Shown here: positions 52,768 to 60,838 of the stretch, one piece after another | Layout of the letters: each line of letters opens with the position of its first letter | How positions within the stretch are numbered: the stretch's first letter is position 1 | Source: Treponema brennaborense DSM 12168 | GTDB lineage: Bacteria > Spirochaetota > Spirochaetia > Treponematales > Treponemataceae | Length of the DNA: 64,000 nucleotides | Direction: 5' to 3' | Assembly: GCF_000212415.1 (NCBI RefSeq) | Contig: NC_015500.1 | Span: 1,364,001 to 1,428,000, forward strand | Position numbers and translations under genes: made by a program | The notes under the pieces: generated by a model | Databases searched by the model: none | Seen by the model: only the letters and a program-made list of their open reading frames with translations | What the model was told of the DNA's origin: nothing

Positions 52768-52796
52768 AGTATATCCCGTTTTCGGTATATTGTCCA
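52768..52796 (-). promoter_or_regulatory. Promoter abutting the sugar phosphotransferase gene
   Basis: On the minus strand, TGGACA (52791-52796), a 17-bp spacer and TATACT (52768-52773). The -10 ends 6 nt before the ATG. Confidence 0.75.
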
Positions 52797-52831
52797 GTAA
52801 GCTCGGATGCAGCCGAAATTTACGTACCGCT

Positions 52832-53590
52832 TTATCTCAATTCGGCACCGGGAATTATCGTGCGGGCTTTTGCAATGAGCGCCGCCGTTTCGCTGTCCAA
52901 AAACGGTGAGATTTCGTCGTACGAAGGATCTATGCAGCCGCCCGGTTTGAAAGCGGCAAATTTCCAGGCGGCGTCGGCGGGAAGCATCCGGGCGATGCGC
53001 TCGACGTCCGCTTCGGTGATAAGCGGCGGAACCAGTACCGTCCTGAATTCCCTGCGATCCGCCGGCAGCGCCGAAACGAGGCGTACGGATTCTTCTATCT
53101 TTTCCGCCGCATTCGCCACATTTACCGCATTCGCCGCATTTACCGCATTCGCCGCGTTGCCGCCGGACGTGCAGAGCCCGTACTTTTCCGGAGACGTTTT
53201 GACGTCGAGCGCGACGAAATCGGGACACAGCGCCGGCGACTGCAATAGGTGCGAGAGCCGTTCCGGCAGCGTACCGTTCGTGTCGAGCTTTATTTTATAT
53301 CCGAGGGCGCGCGCCTGCGTAATCAGATATTCCGTCACGGGCGACAGAAGCGGTTCTCCGCCGGAAATGACGAATCCTGTCAATACGTTTTTGCGTTTTT
53401 CAAGGTGGGCGAGTACTTGTGAAGCGGAAACCGCGTCTTCGGGAAGCGCGTTTCCGGTAACCAGTTCGGTATTATAGCAGTACGGGCAGCGCAGGTTGCA
53501 GCCGCCCAAAAACAGGGCCGCCGCAACCCGTCCCGGAAAATCGACGAGACTGGTTTTTACCAGAACGCCGATGCGGGTTTCCGTATTCAT
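52832..53590 (-). CDS. nrdG: NrdG-type radical SAM activase of anaerobic ribonucleotide reductase
   Basis: Radical SAM enzyme that abstracts hydrogen from the glycyl-radical glycine of NrdD. 252 residues. The cluster motif FLGGCNLRCPYCYN is intact, and GFVISGGEPLLSPVTEYL is the SAM-binding GGE motif. A low-complexity insert of Asn/Ala/Val at about residues 143-163 is encoded by an 18-bp repeat. It follows the glycyl-radical subunit by 7 bp, so they are co-transcribed. Confidence 0.92.
   Translation of the reverse strand: MNTETRIGVLVKTSLVDFPGRVAAALFLGGCNLRCPYCYNTELVTGNALPEDAVSASQVLAHLEKRKNVLTGFVISGGEPLLSPVTEYLITQARALGYKIKLDTNGTLPERLSHLLQSPALCPDFVALDVKTSPEKYGLCTSGGNAANAVNAANAVNVANAAEKIEESVRLVSALPADRREFRTVLVPPLITEADVERIARMLPADAAWKFAAFKPGGCIDPSYDEISPFLDSETAALIAKARTIIPGAELR
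53109..53161. repeat. 18-bp tandem repeat inside nrdG (about 2.9 copies)
   Basis: Units at 53109-53126 and 53127-53144 differ by one base, and a third partial copy ends at 53161. Eighteen bp keeps the nrdG frame, giving a repeated AANAVN motif. Copy number changes would lengthen or shorten a surface loop by six residues. Confidence 0.85.
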
Positions 53591-53597
53591 GCGGACG

Positions 53598-54137
53598 TCA
53601 GACCGCCGCCGCTACCGGTTCAAATACGGCTGCAAGTTCCGCCGTATTGTGCGCACGTGCGATTTCGGTTCCGTCCGAGCCGTACAGGATAACGGTCGGT
53701 GCGGAAAACACGCCTTTTTCGGCCGCTTTTGCCAAACCGTCGCTCGTATCCACGTCGATGACGGTTCCGGCAACCGCACAGTGCGCCATGTAGTCTTTTA
53801 CCGGCGGGCAGTTCGGACACGTTTTGCGCGCGTAGAATTCGTACGAAGCGGGCGCGTCCGACGCGAGTGCGGCGGAAATTTCGGAAATTACCGGAACTTC
53901 GTTCGCACAGCCGCAGCCGGAATCCGCTTCGGTAACCGCGTAAGAATCGGTATATACGAACTGTTTGCGGTGATTGTATTCGTCGCGTTTTCCCTTGTTC
54001 CAGTTCCGAACGGAGCGGTAATATCCGACGATGCGGGCGTATACTTCCGTTTCGGATCCTTTTACGTTTGCAAGCGCTTCTTTTGTCTGCGCGATTTCCG
54101 CTTCAACGGCGGCAAGCGTTCTTTTTGTCGTAGCCAT
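53598..54137 (-). CDS. Separate glycyl-radical C-terminal subunit of NrdD fused to a redoxin domain
   Basis: 179 residues. Residues about 30-65 (ETEVYARIVGYYRSVRNWNK) match the C-terminal glycyl-radical segment of class III ribonucleotide reductases, with the radical glycine at Gly38 in RIVGY. Residues about 98-175 look like a glutaredoxin/thioredoxin domain with the CPNC active site (Cys107-Cys110) and APTVILYGSDG. A CGC motif at 75-77 is also present. The large NrdD upstream lacks this segment. The start ATG at 54137 has GGGAGG upstream, and the gene has its own palindrome-bearing promoter. Confidence 0.85.
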   Translation of the reverse strand: MATTKRTLAAVEAEIAQTKEALANVKGSETEVYARIVGYYRSVRNWNKGKRDEYNHRKQFVYTDSYAVTEADSGCGCANEVPVISEISAALASDAPASYEFYARKTCPNCPPVKDYMAHCAVAGTVIDVDTSDGLAKAAEKGVFSAPTVILYGSDGTEIARAHNTAELAAVFEPVAAAV

Positions 54138-54168
54138 GGAATCATTCCTCCCAGATATATTCCGTATT

Positions 54169-54196
54169 ATTTACACGCTAAATATAGCGTGTAAAT
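54169..54196. promoter_or_regulatory. Perfect 12-bp inverted repeat overlapping the -10 of the radical-subunit promoter
   Basis: ATTTACACGCTA (54169-54180) and TAGCGTGTAAAT (54185-54196) are perfect inverted repeats around AATA. No T run follows on either strand, so it is an operator or mRNA structure rather than a terminator. Confidence 0.75.
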
Positions 54197-54209
54197 TGTT
54201 TATTGTAAA
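54181..54209 (-). promoter_or_regulatory. Promoter of the glycyl-radical/redoxin gene and nrdG
   Basis: On the minus strand, TTTACA (54204-54209), a 17-bp spacer and TATATT (54181-54186). It starts just after the nrdD stop at 54225 and lets the radical subunit and activase be expressed apart from nrdD. Confidence 0.7.
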
Positions 54210-54224
54210 GTACCGGGCGCTATT

Positions 54225-56345
54225 TTACTGCGCAGGTTCTTCATTCGCAAGCAGCGTCCGGCGTTCTTCTTCAAGACGCGCGAGCTGCAGGTTCAGTTTC
54301 TGCTCGGCTTCGGCCTTGCATTTGGGACATTCAAACTGTTCGCCGTTCAGATATCCGTGGATGCGGCAGACGGAGAACGTCGGCGATATGGTCAAATACG
54401 GGATCCGGTAATTCGCCGTAACCGCTTTTACCAAATCGCGGCACGAGTGCCAGTCTTTGATCGCTTCTCCCATGAACGTGTGGAACACCGTTCCGCCGGT
54501 ATATTTGGTCTGCAGCGATTCCTGATGGTCGAGCGCTTCAAATATGTCGTCGGTATAATCGACCGGCAGCTGGCTCGAGTTCGTATAGTACGGATCGTTT
54601 TCACCGGAAGTGATGATATCCGGAAACTGCTGCCTGTCGTGCCGGGCGAGCCGGTACGACGTGCTTTCCGCAGGCGTCGCTTCAAGATTGAACAATTCGC
54701 CGGTCTGTTCCTGATAGTCGGCGAGCCGCTGACGCATATGGTTCAGCACTTTTTCGGCGAACCGTTTGCCTCTTTCGTCTACGATGGTGCAGCCCAAAAA
54801 GTTCTGACAGCATTCGTTCATTCCGCACAATCCGATCGTGTTGAAGTGATTGTTCAGCGTGGAAAGGTAGCGGCGAGTGTAGGGGAACAGCCCTCCGTCG
54901 AGCAGCCGCTGTATGACCTTGCGTTTGGTGCACAGACTTTCTTTGGCCAGATCCATCAGATAGTCGAGGCGTGAAAAGAACTGCTGTTCGGTTTTCGCAA
55001 GATAGCCGATCTGAGGCAGGTTGATCGTAACGACGCCGAGCGAACCGGTAAATTCGTCGGAGCCGAACAGACCGCCGCCTCGTTTGCGCAGCTCGCGCTT
55101 GTCGAGCTGAAGCCGGCAGCACATCGAGCGGACGTCGCCGGGATTCAAATCGGAATTGACGAAATTCTGGAAATACGGCGTACCGTAGCGGGCGGTCATT
55201 TCAAACAGCAACTGCGCGTTCGGGCTGTCCCAGTCGAAATTTTTGGTAATATTGTACGTGGGAATGGGATACTGGAAACCACGTCCCGCCGCGTCGCCTT
55301 CTATCATCAGTTCGATAAAAACTTTGTTGATGACGTCCATTTCCTGCTGGCAGTCGCCGTACGTAAAATCCATTTCCTTACCGCCGACGACGGCGTGCTT
55401 GTCGCGCATGTCTTCAGGCACGTTCCAGTCGAGCGTAATGTTCGTAAACGGCGCCTGAGAACCCCAGCGGCTGGGCGTATTGACGCCGTAGATAAAACTC
55501 TGGATGCACTGGCGGACTTCTTTTTCTTTCATGCTGTCTTTTTTGACGAACGGCGCGAGATACGTGTCGAACGAACTGAACGCCTGAGCGCCGGCCCATT
55601 CGTTCTGCATGATGCCCAGAAAGTTGACGATCTGGTTTACGAGCGTGGACAAATGTCCGGCAGGCGTAGACGTGATTTTATCCGGCACGCCGCCGAGTCC
55701 TTCGGCAACGAGCTGTCTGATGGACCAGCCGGCGCAGTAACCCGAAAACATCGACAGGTCGTGAATATGGAACGCCGCCGTTTTATGCGCCGTGGCGACT
55801 TCCCGTGAATAAATGTTTTTGAGCCAGTAATTTGCGGTGATCGTACCCGAGTTGTGCAGGATCAGCCCGCCCAATGAAAAGTTAACGTTCGCGTTTTCGT
55901 TGACGCGCCAGTCGGACTGGCTCAGATAGCCGTCCATCGTGGCGTTGATGTCGAGCATCAGGTTTTTGGTGTCGCGGATCGCTTCGTGGCGCGCGCGGTA
56001 CAAAATGTACGCTTTCGCAATCGTAACGGCGTTGTTTTCTATCAAAACGGTTTCAACGATATCCTGAATCTCTTCGATGGCGGGGATCGAATGTTCGTGC
56101 CGGCCGGCCATCATGAGGCGTAAGCGGTCTTCCACCGCATCCGTCAGCTGTTCCGCTTTGTCCGGATCGGGCCGTTTTTCGACCGCGGTAATCGCCTTGC
56201 CGATAGCGGCGCTGATTTTAGAACGGTCGTAATCTTCGACTTCTCCCGACCGCTTTACGACATGCTTGACGAACAGAGCCGTATCGCCGTCTTTTTTGGT
56301 TCCGAGAAAGCTCCTCCATTCCGGAAACACCGACTGCTCATTCAT
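54225..56345 (-). CDS. nrdD: NrdD, anaerobic (class III) ribonucleotide reductase large part, lacking the radical C-terminus
   Basis: Reduces ribonucleotides to deoxyribonucleotides without oxygen. 706 residues. An ATP-cone lies at about residues 24-110 (VKRSGEVEDYDRSKISAA). The catalytic barrel has the thiyl-radical Cys in RSMCCRLQLDKRELRKR and GGLFGSDEFTGSLGVVT. A zinc site at 660-676 (Cys660, His663, Cys673, Cys676) comes last, followed by a short coiled tail. The RxxGY glycyl-radical motif that normally follows the zinc site is missing and is found on the next gene. Overlaps nrdR by 8 bp. Confidence 0.93.
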   Translation of the reverse strand: MNEQSVFPEWRSFLGTKKDGDTALFVKHVVKRSGEVEDYDRSKISAAIGKAITAVEKRPDPDKAEQLTDAVEDRLRLMMAGRHEHSIPAIEEIQDIVETVLIENNAVTIAKAYILYRARHEAIRDTKNLMLDINATMDGYLSQSDWRVNENANVNFSLGGLILHNSGTITANYWLKNIYSREVATAHKTAAFHIHDLSMFSGYCAGWSIRQLVAEGLGGVPDKITSTPAGHLSTLVNQIVNFLGIMQNEWAGAQAFSSFDTYLAPFVKKDSMKEKEVRQCIQSFIYGVNTPSRWGSQAPFTNITLDWNVPEDMRDKHAVVGGKEMDFTYGDCQQEMDVINKVFIELMIEGDAAGRGFQYPIPTYNITKNFDWDSPNAQLLFEMTARYGTPYFQNFVNSDLNPGDVRSMCCRLQLDKRELRKRGGGLFGSDEFTGSLGVVTINLPQIGYLAKTEQQFFSRLDYLMDLAKESLCTKRKVIQRLLDGGLFPYTRRYLSTLNNHFNTIGLCGMNECCQNFLGCTIVDERGKRFAEKVLNHMRQRLADYQEQTGELFNLEATPAESTSYRLARHDRQQFPDIITSGENDPYYTNSSQLPVDYTDDIFEALDHQESLQTKYTGGTVFHTFMGEAIKDWHSCRDLVKAVTANYRIPYLTISPTFSVCRIHGYLNGEQFECPKCKAEAEQKLNLQLARLEEERRTLLANEEPAQ

Positions 56346-56802
56346 TACATCCTCCCAATTTATTTACTTCAGTTATGAATTCTTCAAGATTTTCAAAGTG
56401 CCGGTATACCGACGCAAACCGTATGTACGCGACCTTATCGATGGCGTGCAGTTTTTCAAGTACGAGATCTCCCAATTCGGCGGTGGAAATTTCGCGCGAA
56501 GTCCGCCCCTTGATAAGGGCGGCGTCTTCGATCTCGGATACGATGTTTTCGATCATGGTCGACGAAACCGGCCTTTTTTCAAGCGCGCGGTCGATTCCTT
56601 TTTCAAGTTTCGACCGGTCGAACGGCTGTCTGCGTCCGTCGCGTTTGACAACCATAAAGGGTTTTTCTTCGATGCGTTCGTAACTGGTGAAGCGGTAGCC
56701 GCAACTGACGCATTCTCGGCGGCGGCGGATGCTTTCACCGGTGCCGAGCGCGCGCGATTCTATGACTTTATCGTCCAGACTGCCGCAGTACGGACATCTC
56801 AT
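56338..56802 (-). CDS. nrdR: NrdR, transcriptional repressor of ribonucleotide reductase genes
   Basis: 154 residues, the normal size. An N-terminal zinc ribbon (MRCPYCGSLDDKVIES ... CVSCGYRFT) is followed by an ATP-cone (VVKRDGRRQPFDRSKLEKGI) that senses ATP/dATP. NrdR binds NrdR boxes near promoters of nrd genes. AAGGA lies before the ATG. The upstream region has box-like AT-rich palindromes over its own promoter, which indicates autoregulation of nrdR-nrdD. Confidence 0.95.
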   Translation of the reverse strand: MRCPYCGSLDDKVIESRALGTGESIRRRRECVSCGYRFTSYERIEEKPFMVVKRDGRRQPFDRSKLEKGIDRALEKRPVSSTMIENIVSEIEDAALIKGRTSREISTAELGDLVLEKLHAIDKVAYIRFASVYRHFENLEEFITEVNKLGGCNE

Positions 56803-56861
56803 ACTTGTTTTTCCTTATACTATAAGAGAATATTCAACCTCAGCGCGACTCGTAAAACGCT

Positions 56862-56915
56862 GCTGTATATAGCGGACTGTAAGCTATGTATATAGCATAC
56901 TACACTATATATGTA
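56862..56915. promoter_or_regulatory. Three NrdR-box-like sites upstream of nrdR
   Basis: Sites at 56862-56873 (GCTGTATATAGC), 56883-56896 (GCTATGTATATAGC) and 56902-56915 (ACACTATATATGTA). The last is close to the known consensus ACACWATATNTTGT. Centres are about two helical turns apart (22 and 19 bp) rather than the usual three-turn spacing. Confidence 0.6.
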
Positions 56916-56922
56916 ATGGCAA
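56894..56922 (-). promoter_or_regulatory. Probable nrdR-nrdD promoter
   Basis: On the minus strand, TTGCCA (56917-56922), a 17-bp spacer and TATGCT (56894-56899). The NrdR-like boxes lie in the spacer, over the -10 and downstream. Confidence 0.55.
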
Positions 56923-57038
56923 TAGGGAAAAATGTAAATACTGAAAAAAAAGTTTTTTAAATTTCCGGAAAAAAGCGGTTTCACTTGCAATTGATATTGA
57001 CATAAAAATGGTTCTGTGTTACGCGCCGGTTGCGAAAT

Positions 57039-57728
57039 TCATGCTTCCGGTGCGGAACGGTTTTTTGCGGCAAAAAAGGATTTTTCGGCTTCGGTCATGC
57101 ATACGGAAAAAAGTACCGGCAGCAGCGTTTTCATTTTTGCAATACCGTTTTTTCCGCTGCGCGCTTTCCACGCCCGCTCGATTTTATTCCATGAGGCGAA
57201 TACCCGCGGTATGAACGTAATGAACAACGCGATAAGGCCGGCGAACGCGGGATCCGGCGGAACGCGGCGGCCGATCACGGGAATTGCGCGCAGTACGGAA
57301 CGGATCGTCGTTTCGATGAGGGAAAGACCGTCCTGCAGTTGTACGGAAGTCGTCGTTTTAAACAGAAGCGAAGACACCTGCATGGTCAGCAGCAGCCGAA
57401 GCAGCAGCAGCGCGGTGTCCCGCCGGGGTATCAGAACCGCCGCACTCACGTGTGCCGGCGCGGTTTCGGCGATGTTCGTAAAAACGGAAACGGCGTACAT
57501 GAAATACAGATAGAACAGAATCGGGCGGACGTCCGCCGCCTGTTCCCGAAACGGAAATCCGCTGAGCCGCAGGACGAGCGCCGTGACTGCGATTGCGGCC
57601 GCGCAGTACGGTATTTCCAGTCGGAATATCAGCCAAGTCGCCGGACACAGACTCAGCAGTTTGATCCACGCCGGAATGCGGTACGGAACGCCGCTGCCGC
57701 GGCTGTAGCGGAAAATGGTCAGTTCCAT
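57039..57728 (-). CDS. ecfT: ECF transporter transmembrane component T (biotin module)
   Basis: About 229 residues with four to five membrane helices and a C-terminal cytoplasmic helix (IPRVFASWNKIERAWKARSG) carrying the AWKARSG coupling motif of EcfT proteins. It joins the ATPase and the substrate-binding BioY in the membrane. ATG at 57728 overlaps the ecfA end by 10 bp. It is the last gene of the bioY-ecfA-ecfT operon. Confidence 0.85.
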   Translation of the reverse strand: MELTIFRYSRGSGVPYRIPAWIKLLSLCPATWLIFRLEIPYCAAAIAVTALVLRLSGFPFREQAADVRPILFYLYFMYAVSVFTNIAETAPAHVSAAVLIPRRDTALLLLRLLLTMQVSSLLFKTTTSVQLQDGLSLIETTIRSVLRAIPVIGRRVPPDPAFAGLIALFITFIPRVFASWNKIERAWKARSGKNGIAKMKTLLPVLFSVCMTEAEKSFFAAKNRSAPEA

Positions 57729-58495
57729 AGCAAATCCTGCAGGCGGGCGTACGAGTGCAGCGGATTTCTGATACTCCACGATTCAAGCGGCTGCGCCAGG
57801 CCTTCTTCCGGCGTTCCGTCGAATACGAGCGTTCCCCGGTGCAGAACAAGAAATCGTTCGGCGAGCGCGAGGCATTTTTCGAGTTCGTGCGTCAGTATCA
57901 GAACCGTTTTGCCGTCCCGTTTGAGCGCCGTTATCAAGGCGTTCACCTGCTTTACGCCGGCGTAATCGAGGTTCGCGTACGGTTCGTCGAATATGAACAC
58001 CGGCGCGTCCACGGCAAGAATTCCGGCCGCGGCGAGCCGCCGTTTTTCTCCGCCCGACAGCGTGCGGGCCGGAAAATCGGCTTTTTCGGTCAGTTCGACC
58101 GCCGCGAGCGCGTCCTGCACGCGGCGCGCGATCAGTTCTTTCGGCAGTTTCAGATTTGCCGGTCCGAAGGCGACGTCTTCGCGCGGCGTTTCGCCTAAAA
58201 TCTGGGTGTCCGCATCCTGAAACACCAAGCCGACTCGCTGCGAAACGCGCACGACGCCGGCCGTCGGTTCGGTAAGTCCTGCGATGATGGACATGAGCAG
58301 ACTTTTTCCCGAACCGTTCGCGCCTCCGATCACGGCGCATTCTCCCTGCCGGACGCAGAAAGACACGCCGTCGAGCGCGGTGTACGTTCCGTCGGGCGCG
58401 AGTTCGGATTTTTGCATTCTGAAGCGCTTGGTTATATTGTCCAGCGCAATGACCGGTTGCCCGCAGTCCGTATCGTGTGTCGCCATGCGCGTCAT
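57719..58495 (-). CDS. ecfA: ECF transporter ATPase (EcfA/BioM)
   Basis: 258 residues. ABC ATPase with Walker A GGANGSGKSLLMSI, signature LSGGEKRRLAAAGILA, Walker B VFIFDEPYANLDYAG and the switch His in VLILTHELEKCLALAE. It energises biotin uptake with BioY and EcfT. Single ATPase gene, so it probably works as a homodimer. The start ATG at 58495 overlaps the bioY stop. Confidence 0.93.
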   Translation of the reverse strand: MTRMATHDTDCGQPVIALDNITKRFRMQKSELAPDGTYTALDGVSFCVRQGECAVIGGANGSGKSLLMSIIAGLTEPTAGVVRVSQRVGLVFQDADTQILGETPREDVAFGPANLKLPKELIARRVQDALAAVELTEKADFPARTLSGGEKRRLAAAGILAVDAPVFIFDEPYANLDYAGVKQVNALITALKRDGKTVLILTHELEKCLALAERFLVLHRGTLVFDGTPEEGLAQPLESWSIRNPLHSYARLQDLLWN

Positions 58496-59061
58496 TCCGC
58501 GTCGGGATTCATAAAGCGCGCCGCTACGGGACGCAGTTTTGCGGCGAGCGGAACCATGATGATCAGTTTTACCGCGTCTCCGGGCAAAAACGGAACGACG
58601 CAGGCGGCAAGTGCGGTAGCGAGCGGTTTTGAGGTAACGTGCATGAATTGCAGAATTCCGGGTACGTAGACGACGGCAAAGCCGGCGAGTCCCGCAAGCG
58701 ATAGTTTTACGATATTTTTTACCGTAAACGGCTTTTCATCCGCTGCCGGGCGTCCGGCGATCAGACCGCAGACGAGCGCCCCGATAAAATAACCTATCAG
58801 AAAGCCGCCGGTGGGACCGGCCAATACGGCGAAGCCGCCTTTGCCGCCTGAAAATACCGGTACGCCCAACGCGCCCGCGGCCAAAAACAGACCGACTGCC
58901 GCCGCACCCTGCGGCAGTCCGAACAGCGCGCCCGCCATAACGGCGAGCATGTTCTGCAGCACGATCGGAATCGCTCCGACCGGAACGGCGATAAAGCAGC
59001 CGACGCAGATGATGGCTGCGTACATTGCAACGAAAACGGAACGGCGAGAATTGACGGTCAT
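58492..59061 (-). CDS. bioY: BioY, biotin-binding component of an ECF importer
   Basis: About 189 residues with six membrane helices. The family motif GPTGGFLIGYFIGALVCGLI contains the BioY signature, and the start MTVNSRRSVFVAMYAAIICV is typical. ATG at 59061 is supported by AAGGAG upstream; a longer frame that begins within the preceding operator is rejected. A BirA-type operator overlaps its upstream region, so biotin supply likely represses the operon. Confidence 0.92.
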   Translation of the reverse strand: MTVNSRRSVFVAMYAAIICVGCFIAVPVGAIPIVLQNMLAVMAGALFGLPQGAAAVGLFLAAGALGVPVFSGGKGGFAVLAGPTGGFLIGYFIGALVCGLIAGRPAADEKPFTVKNIVKLSLAGLAGFAVVYVPGILQFMHVTSKPLATALAACVVPFLPGDAVKLIIMVPLAAKLRPVAARFMNPDAE

Positions 59062-59086
59062 ATTGGACTCCTTAAAAACGGTATAA

Positions 59087-59120
59087 TTGTTAACTTGATT
59101 TGTGCTTGTTAGGTTAACAA
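59087..59120. promoter_or_regulatory. BirA-type biotin operator upstream of bioY
   Basis: TTGTTAACT (59087-59095), 16 bp and GGTTAACAA (59112-59120) follow the 9-16-9 plan of known BirA operators. The perfect inverted repeat extends to 10 bp each side (59085-59094 and 59113-59122). The distal half includes the lnt stop codon (59114-59116). Confidence 0.8.
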
Positions 59121-60829
59121 TTAATATCCGATTGGTCAAGAGGAATCGCACACTTTTCCGGCCGCTTTTTGCGGTTATCCGCGCGCCTTGTCCGTCCGAG
59201 TACCAGATTCACCGCATACGCCAGAGCGCAGAGTGCCGGCACCCAGTCTCCCAGCAGCGCGTACGGCGTCTGCGTACGCTCGTACACGGGTACTTCGGTA
59301 TAGATCGACGCGGTCTCGAACAGCGGCATATCCGCCAGAATCCGTCCGGCAGGATCGACCACGACGGAGTATCCCGAATTGGTCGACCTCAGCAGGGTGG
59401 TGCGATATTCGATGGCCCGATACGAAGCGATCACGAAATGCTGATATTCGGCGGAATCGGTTTTTGACCATGAATCGTTCGTGATGTTGACGAACACTTC
59501 GCTGCCGGCTTCATAGAGCGCGCGGCAGACCGGCGGAAACGCATCTTCAAAACAGATGGGCAGACTGATTTTCACCGTTTGCGAGTCCGGCAGCGGAACG
59601 GTGAAGAGCGTCAGCTCCGTGCCCGGCGTCCAGCCGCTTGAAAAACCGATGATTTTATCAAGCAGGACGTGTACCCATTCGTACTGCGCGCCGGGAATGA
59701 CTTCCGCAAACGGTACGAGCTGCATTTTTGCGTAATAACCGCGATAGTTGCCGTCTTTGTCAAAATACAGTGCGGAATTATGGTATTGCCGTTTTTCGTA
59801 GTCGGCGGTAACCGGGCCTCCTATGACGAACGGAACGCCGGTCTGCCGGATAAACGGAACGAGCGGCATTTCGGCCGGTCTCGACCGGTAATAGGATTCG
59901 GCTTCGGGGAACGCATACGACAGGACCGATTCGCTCCAGACGACCAAGTCGGGCCGGGTTCCGGTTCGTGCAAGTCCTTCGCTGATCGCCGCTTCGGTCA
60001 ATTCGCTCGACACGACGACAGCTTGCGCGTCGCCGCCGGTTTCCCACGAGTCCGCGTTCTGCTGAACCATGACGGTGCGCATCGTTTTGACCGGCACCCG
60101 TTCCGCCGTGTAGGCGACGGCGCCGTACAGCACCGTTACGGCGAACAATACGATGCAGAGCGCGCCGCAGCGGGCGTACGCGGCTTCTTCACCTCCGCCG
60201 CCGCGCCGAAAGTACGGAACGAGCGGGAGCAGGACGAGCCCTTCGGCTACGACTGCCGCAAACAGGGAGAACAGAAACGAAATGCCCCAGGTTCCGGTTA
60301 TCGCCGCGATCTGCGTGATCAGCGGCCACCGGTATGCGGTCATGACGAGCGTTCCCCAGGGGTACGCCAGAAATCCGGTCGATTTGGCCCATTCGTACAC
60401 CGTCCAAACGGCTGCGAACAATAAAACGCGGCGGGTGAGCGCCGCCGTCCGCTGCGGAAGCGGCTGCGTCGGCGCTTCGTATCCGTTACGCTTTTTACGG
60501 CCGGACTGCGCGAACGGCAGATACAGGTAACAGCCGAACACGGCGCCGATGACCGCCGTCGCGAGCGCGGACGCACCGAGCGTGAATAGTGCAAAATCTT
60601 TGAAATTACCGAGCCAGAAACTTGAAAACACGTGCACGAGTCCCGTCTGAAAACCGGTAAGCAGTGCCGCTTCTGCGTACGACTGTGCGGAAGCGAGCGT
60701 CAAATACAGCGGAACCAGTGCGAATAATCCCAAAAAAGGCGAGCCGAACGGCAAAATTTCGTTCTGAATCGCCAGTGCGGAAATAATTGCCGAAAAAATC
60801 ACATAAAAAACTTGTAAAATTCTTCTCAT
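59114..60829 (-). CDS. lnt: Lnt, apolipoprotein N-acyltransferase
   Basis: Adds the third acyl chain to lipoproteins in the inner membrane. 571 residues. Five to eight N-terminal membrane helices precede a nitrilase-type domain. Catalytic residues are recognisable: Glu in VWSESVLSYAFP, Lys in YYAKMQLVPFAEV and Cys in LPICFEDAFPPV. The C-terminal membrane helix is at VPALCALAYAVNLVLG. Its ATG lies 9 nt behind a -10 hexamer and has no ribosome-binding sequence. Confidence 0.94.
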   Translation of the reverse strand: MRRILQVFYVIFSAIISALAIQNEILPFGSPFLGLFALVPLYLTLASAQSYAEAALLTGFQTGLVHVFSSFWLGNFKDFALFTLGASALATAVIGAVFGCYLYLPFAQSGRKKRNGYEAPTQPLPQRTAALTRRVLLFAAVWTVYEWAKSTGFLAYPWGTLVMTAYRWPLITQIAAITGTWGISFLFSLFAAVVAEGLVLLPLVPYFRRGGGGEEAAYARCGALCIVLFAVTVLYGAVAYTAERVPVKTMRTVMVQQNADSWETGGDAQAVVVSSELTEAAISEGLARTGTRPDLVVWSESVLSYAFPEAESYYRSRPAEMPLVPFIRQTGVPFVIGGPVTADYEKRQYHNSALYFDKDGNYRGYYAKMQLVPFAEVIPGAQYEWVHVLLDKIIGFSSGWTPGTELTLFTVPLPDSQTVKISLPICFEDAFPPVCRALYEAGSEVFVNITNDSWSKTDSAEYQHFVIASYRAIEYRTTLLRSTNSGYSVVVDPAGRILADMPLFETASIYTEVPVYERTQTPYALLGDWVPALCALAYAVNLVLGRTRRADNRKKRPEKCAIPLDQSDINC

Positions 60830-60838
60830 TAGATTATC

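Noticed and set aside
52674-53228. A minus-strand ORF with a repeated GECGKC motif
   Set aside because: It is the alternate frame of the 18-bp repeat in nrdG, which is clearly the real gene.
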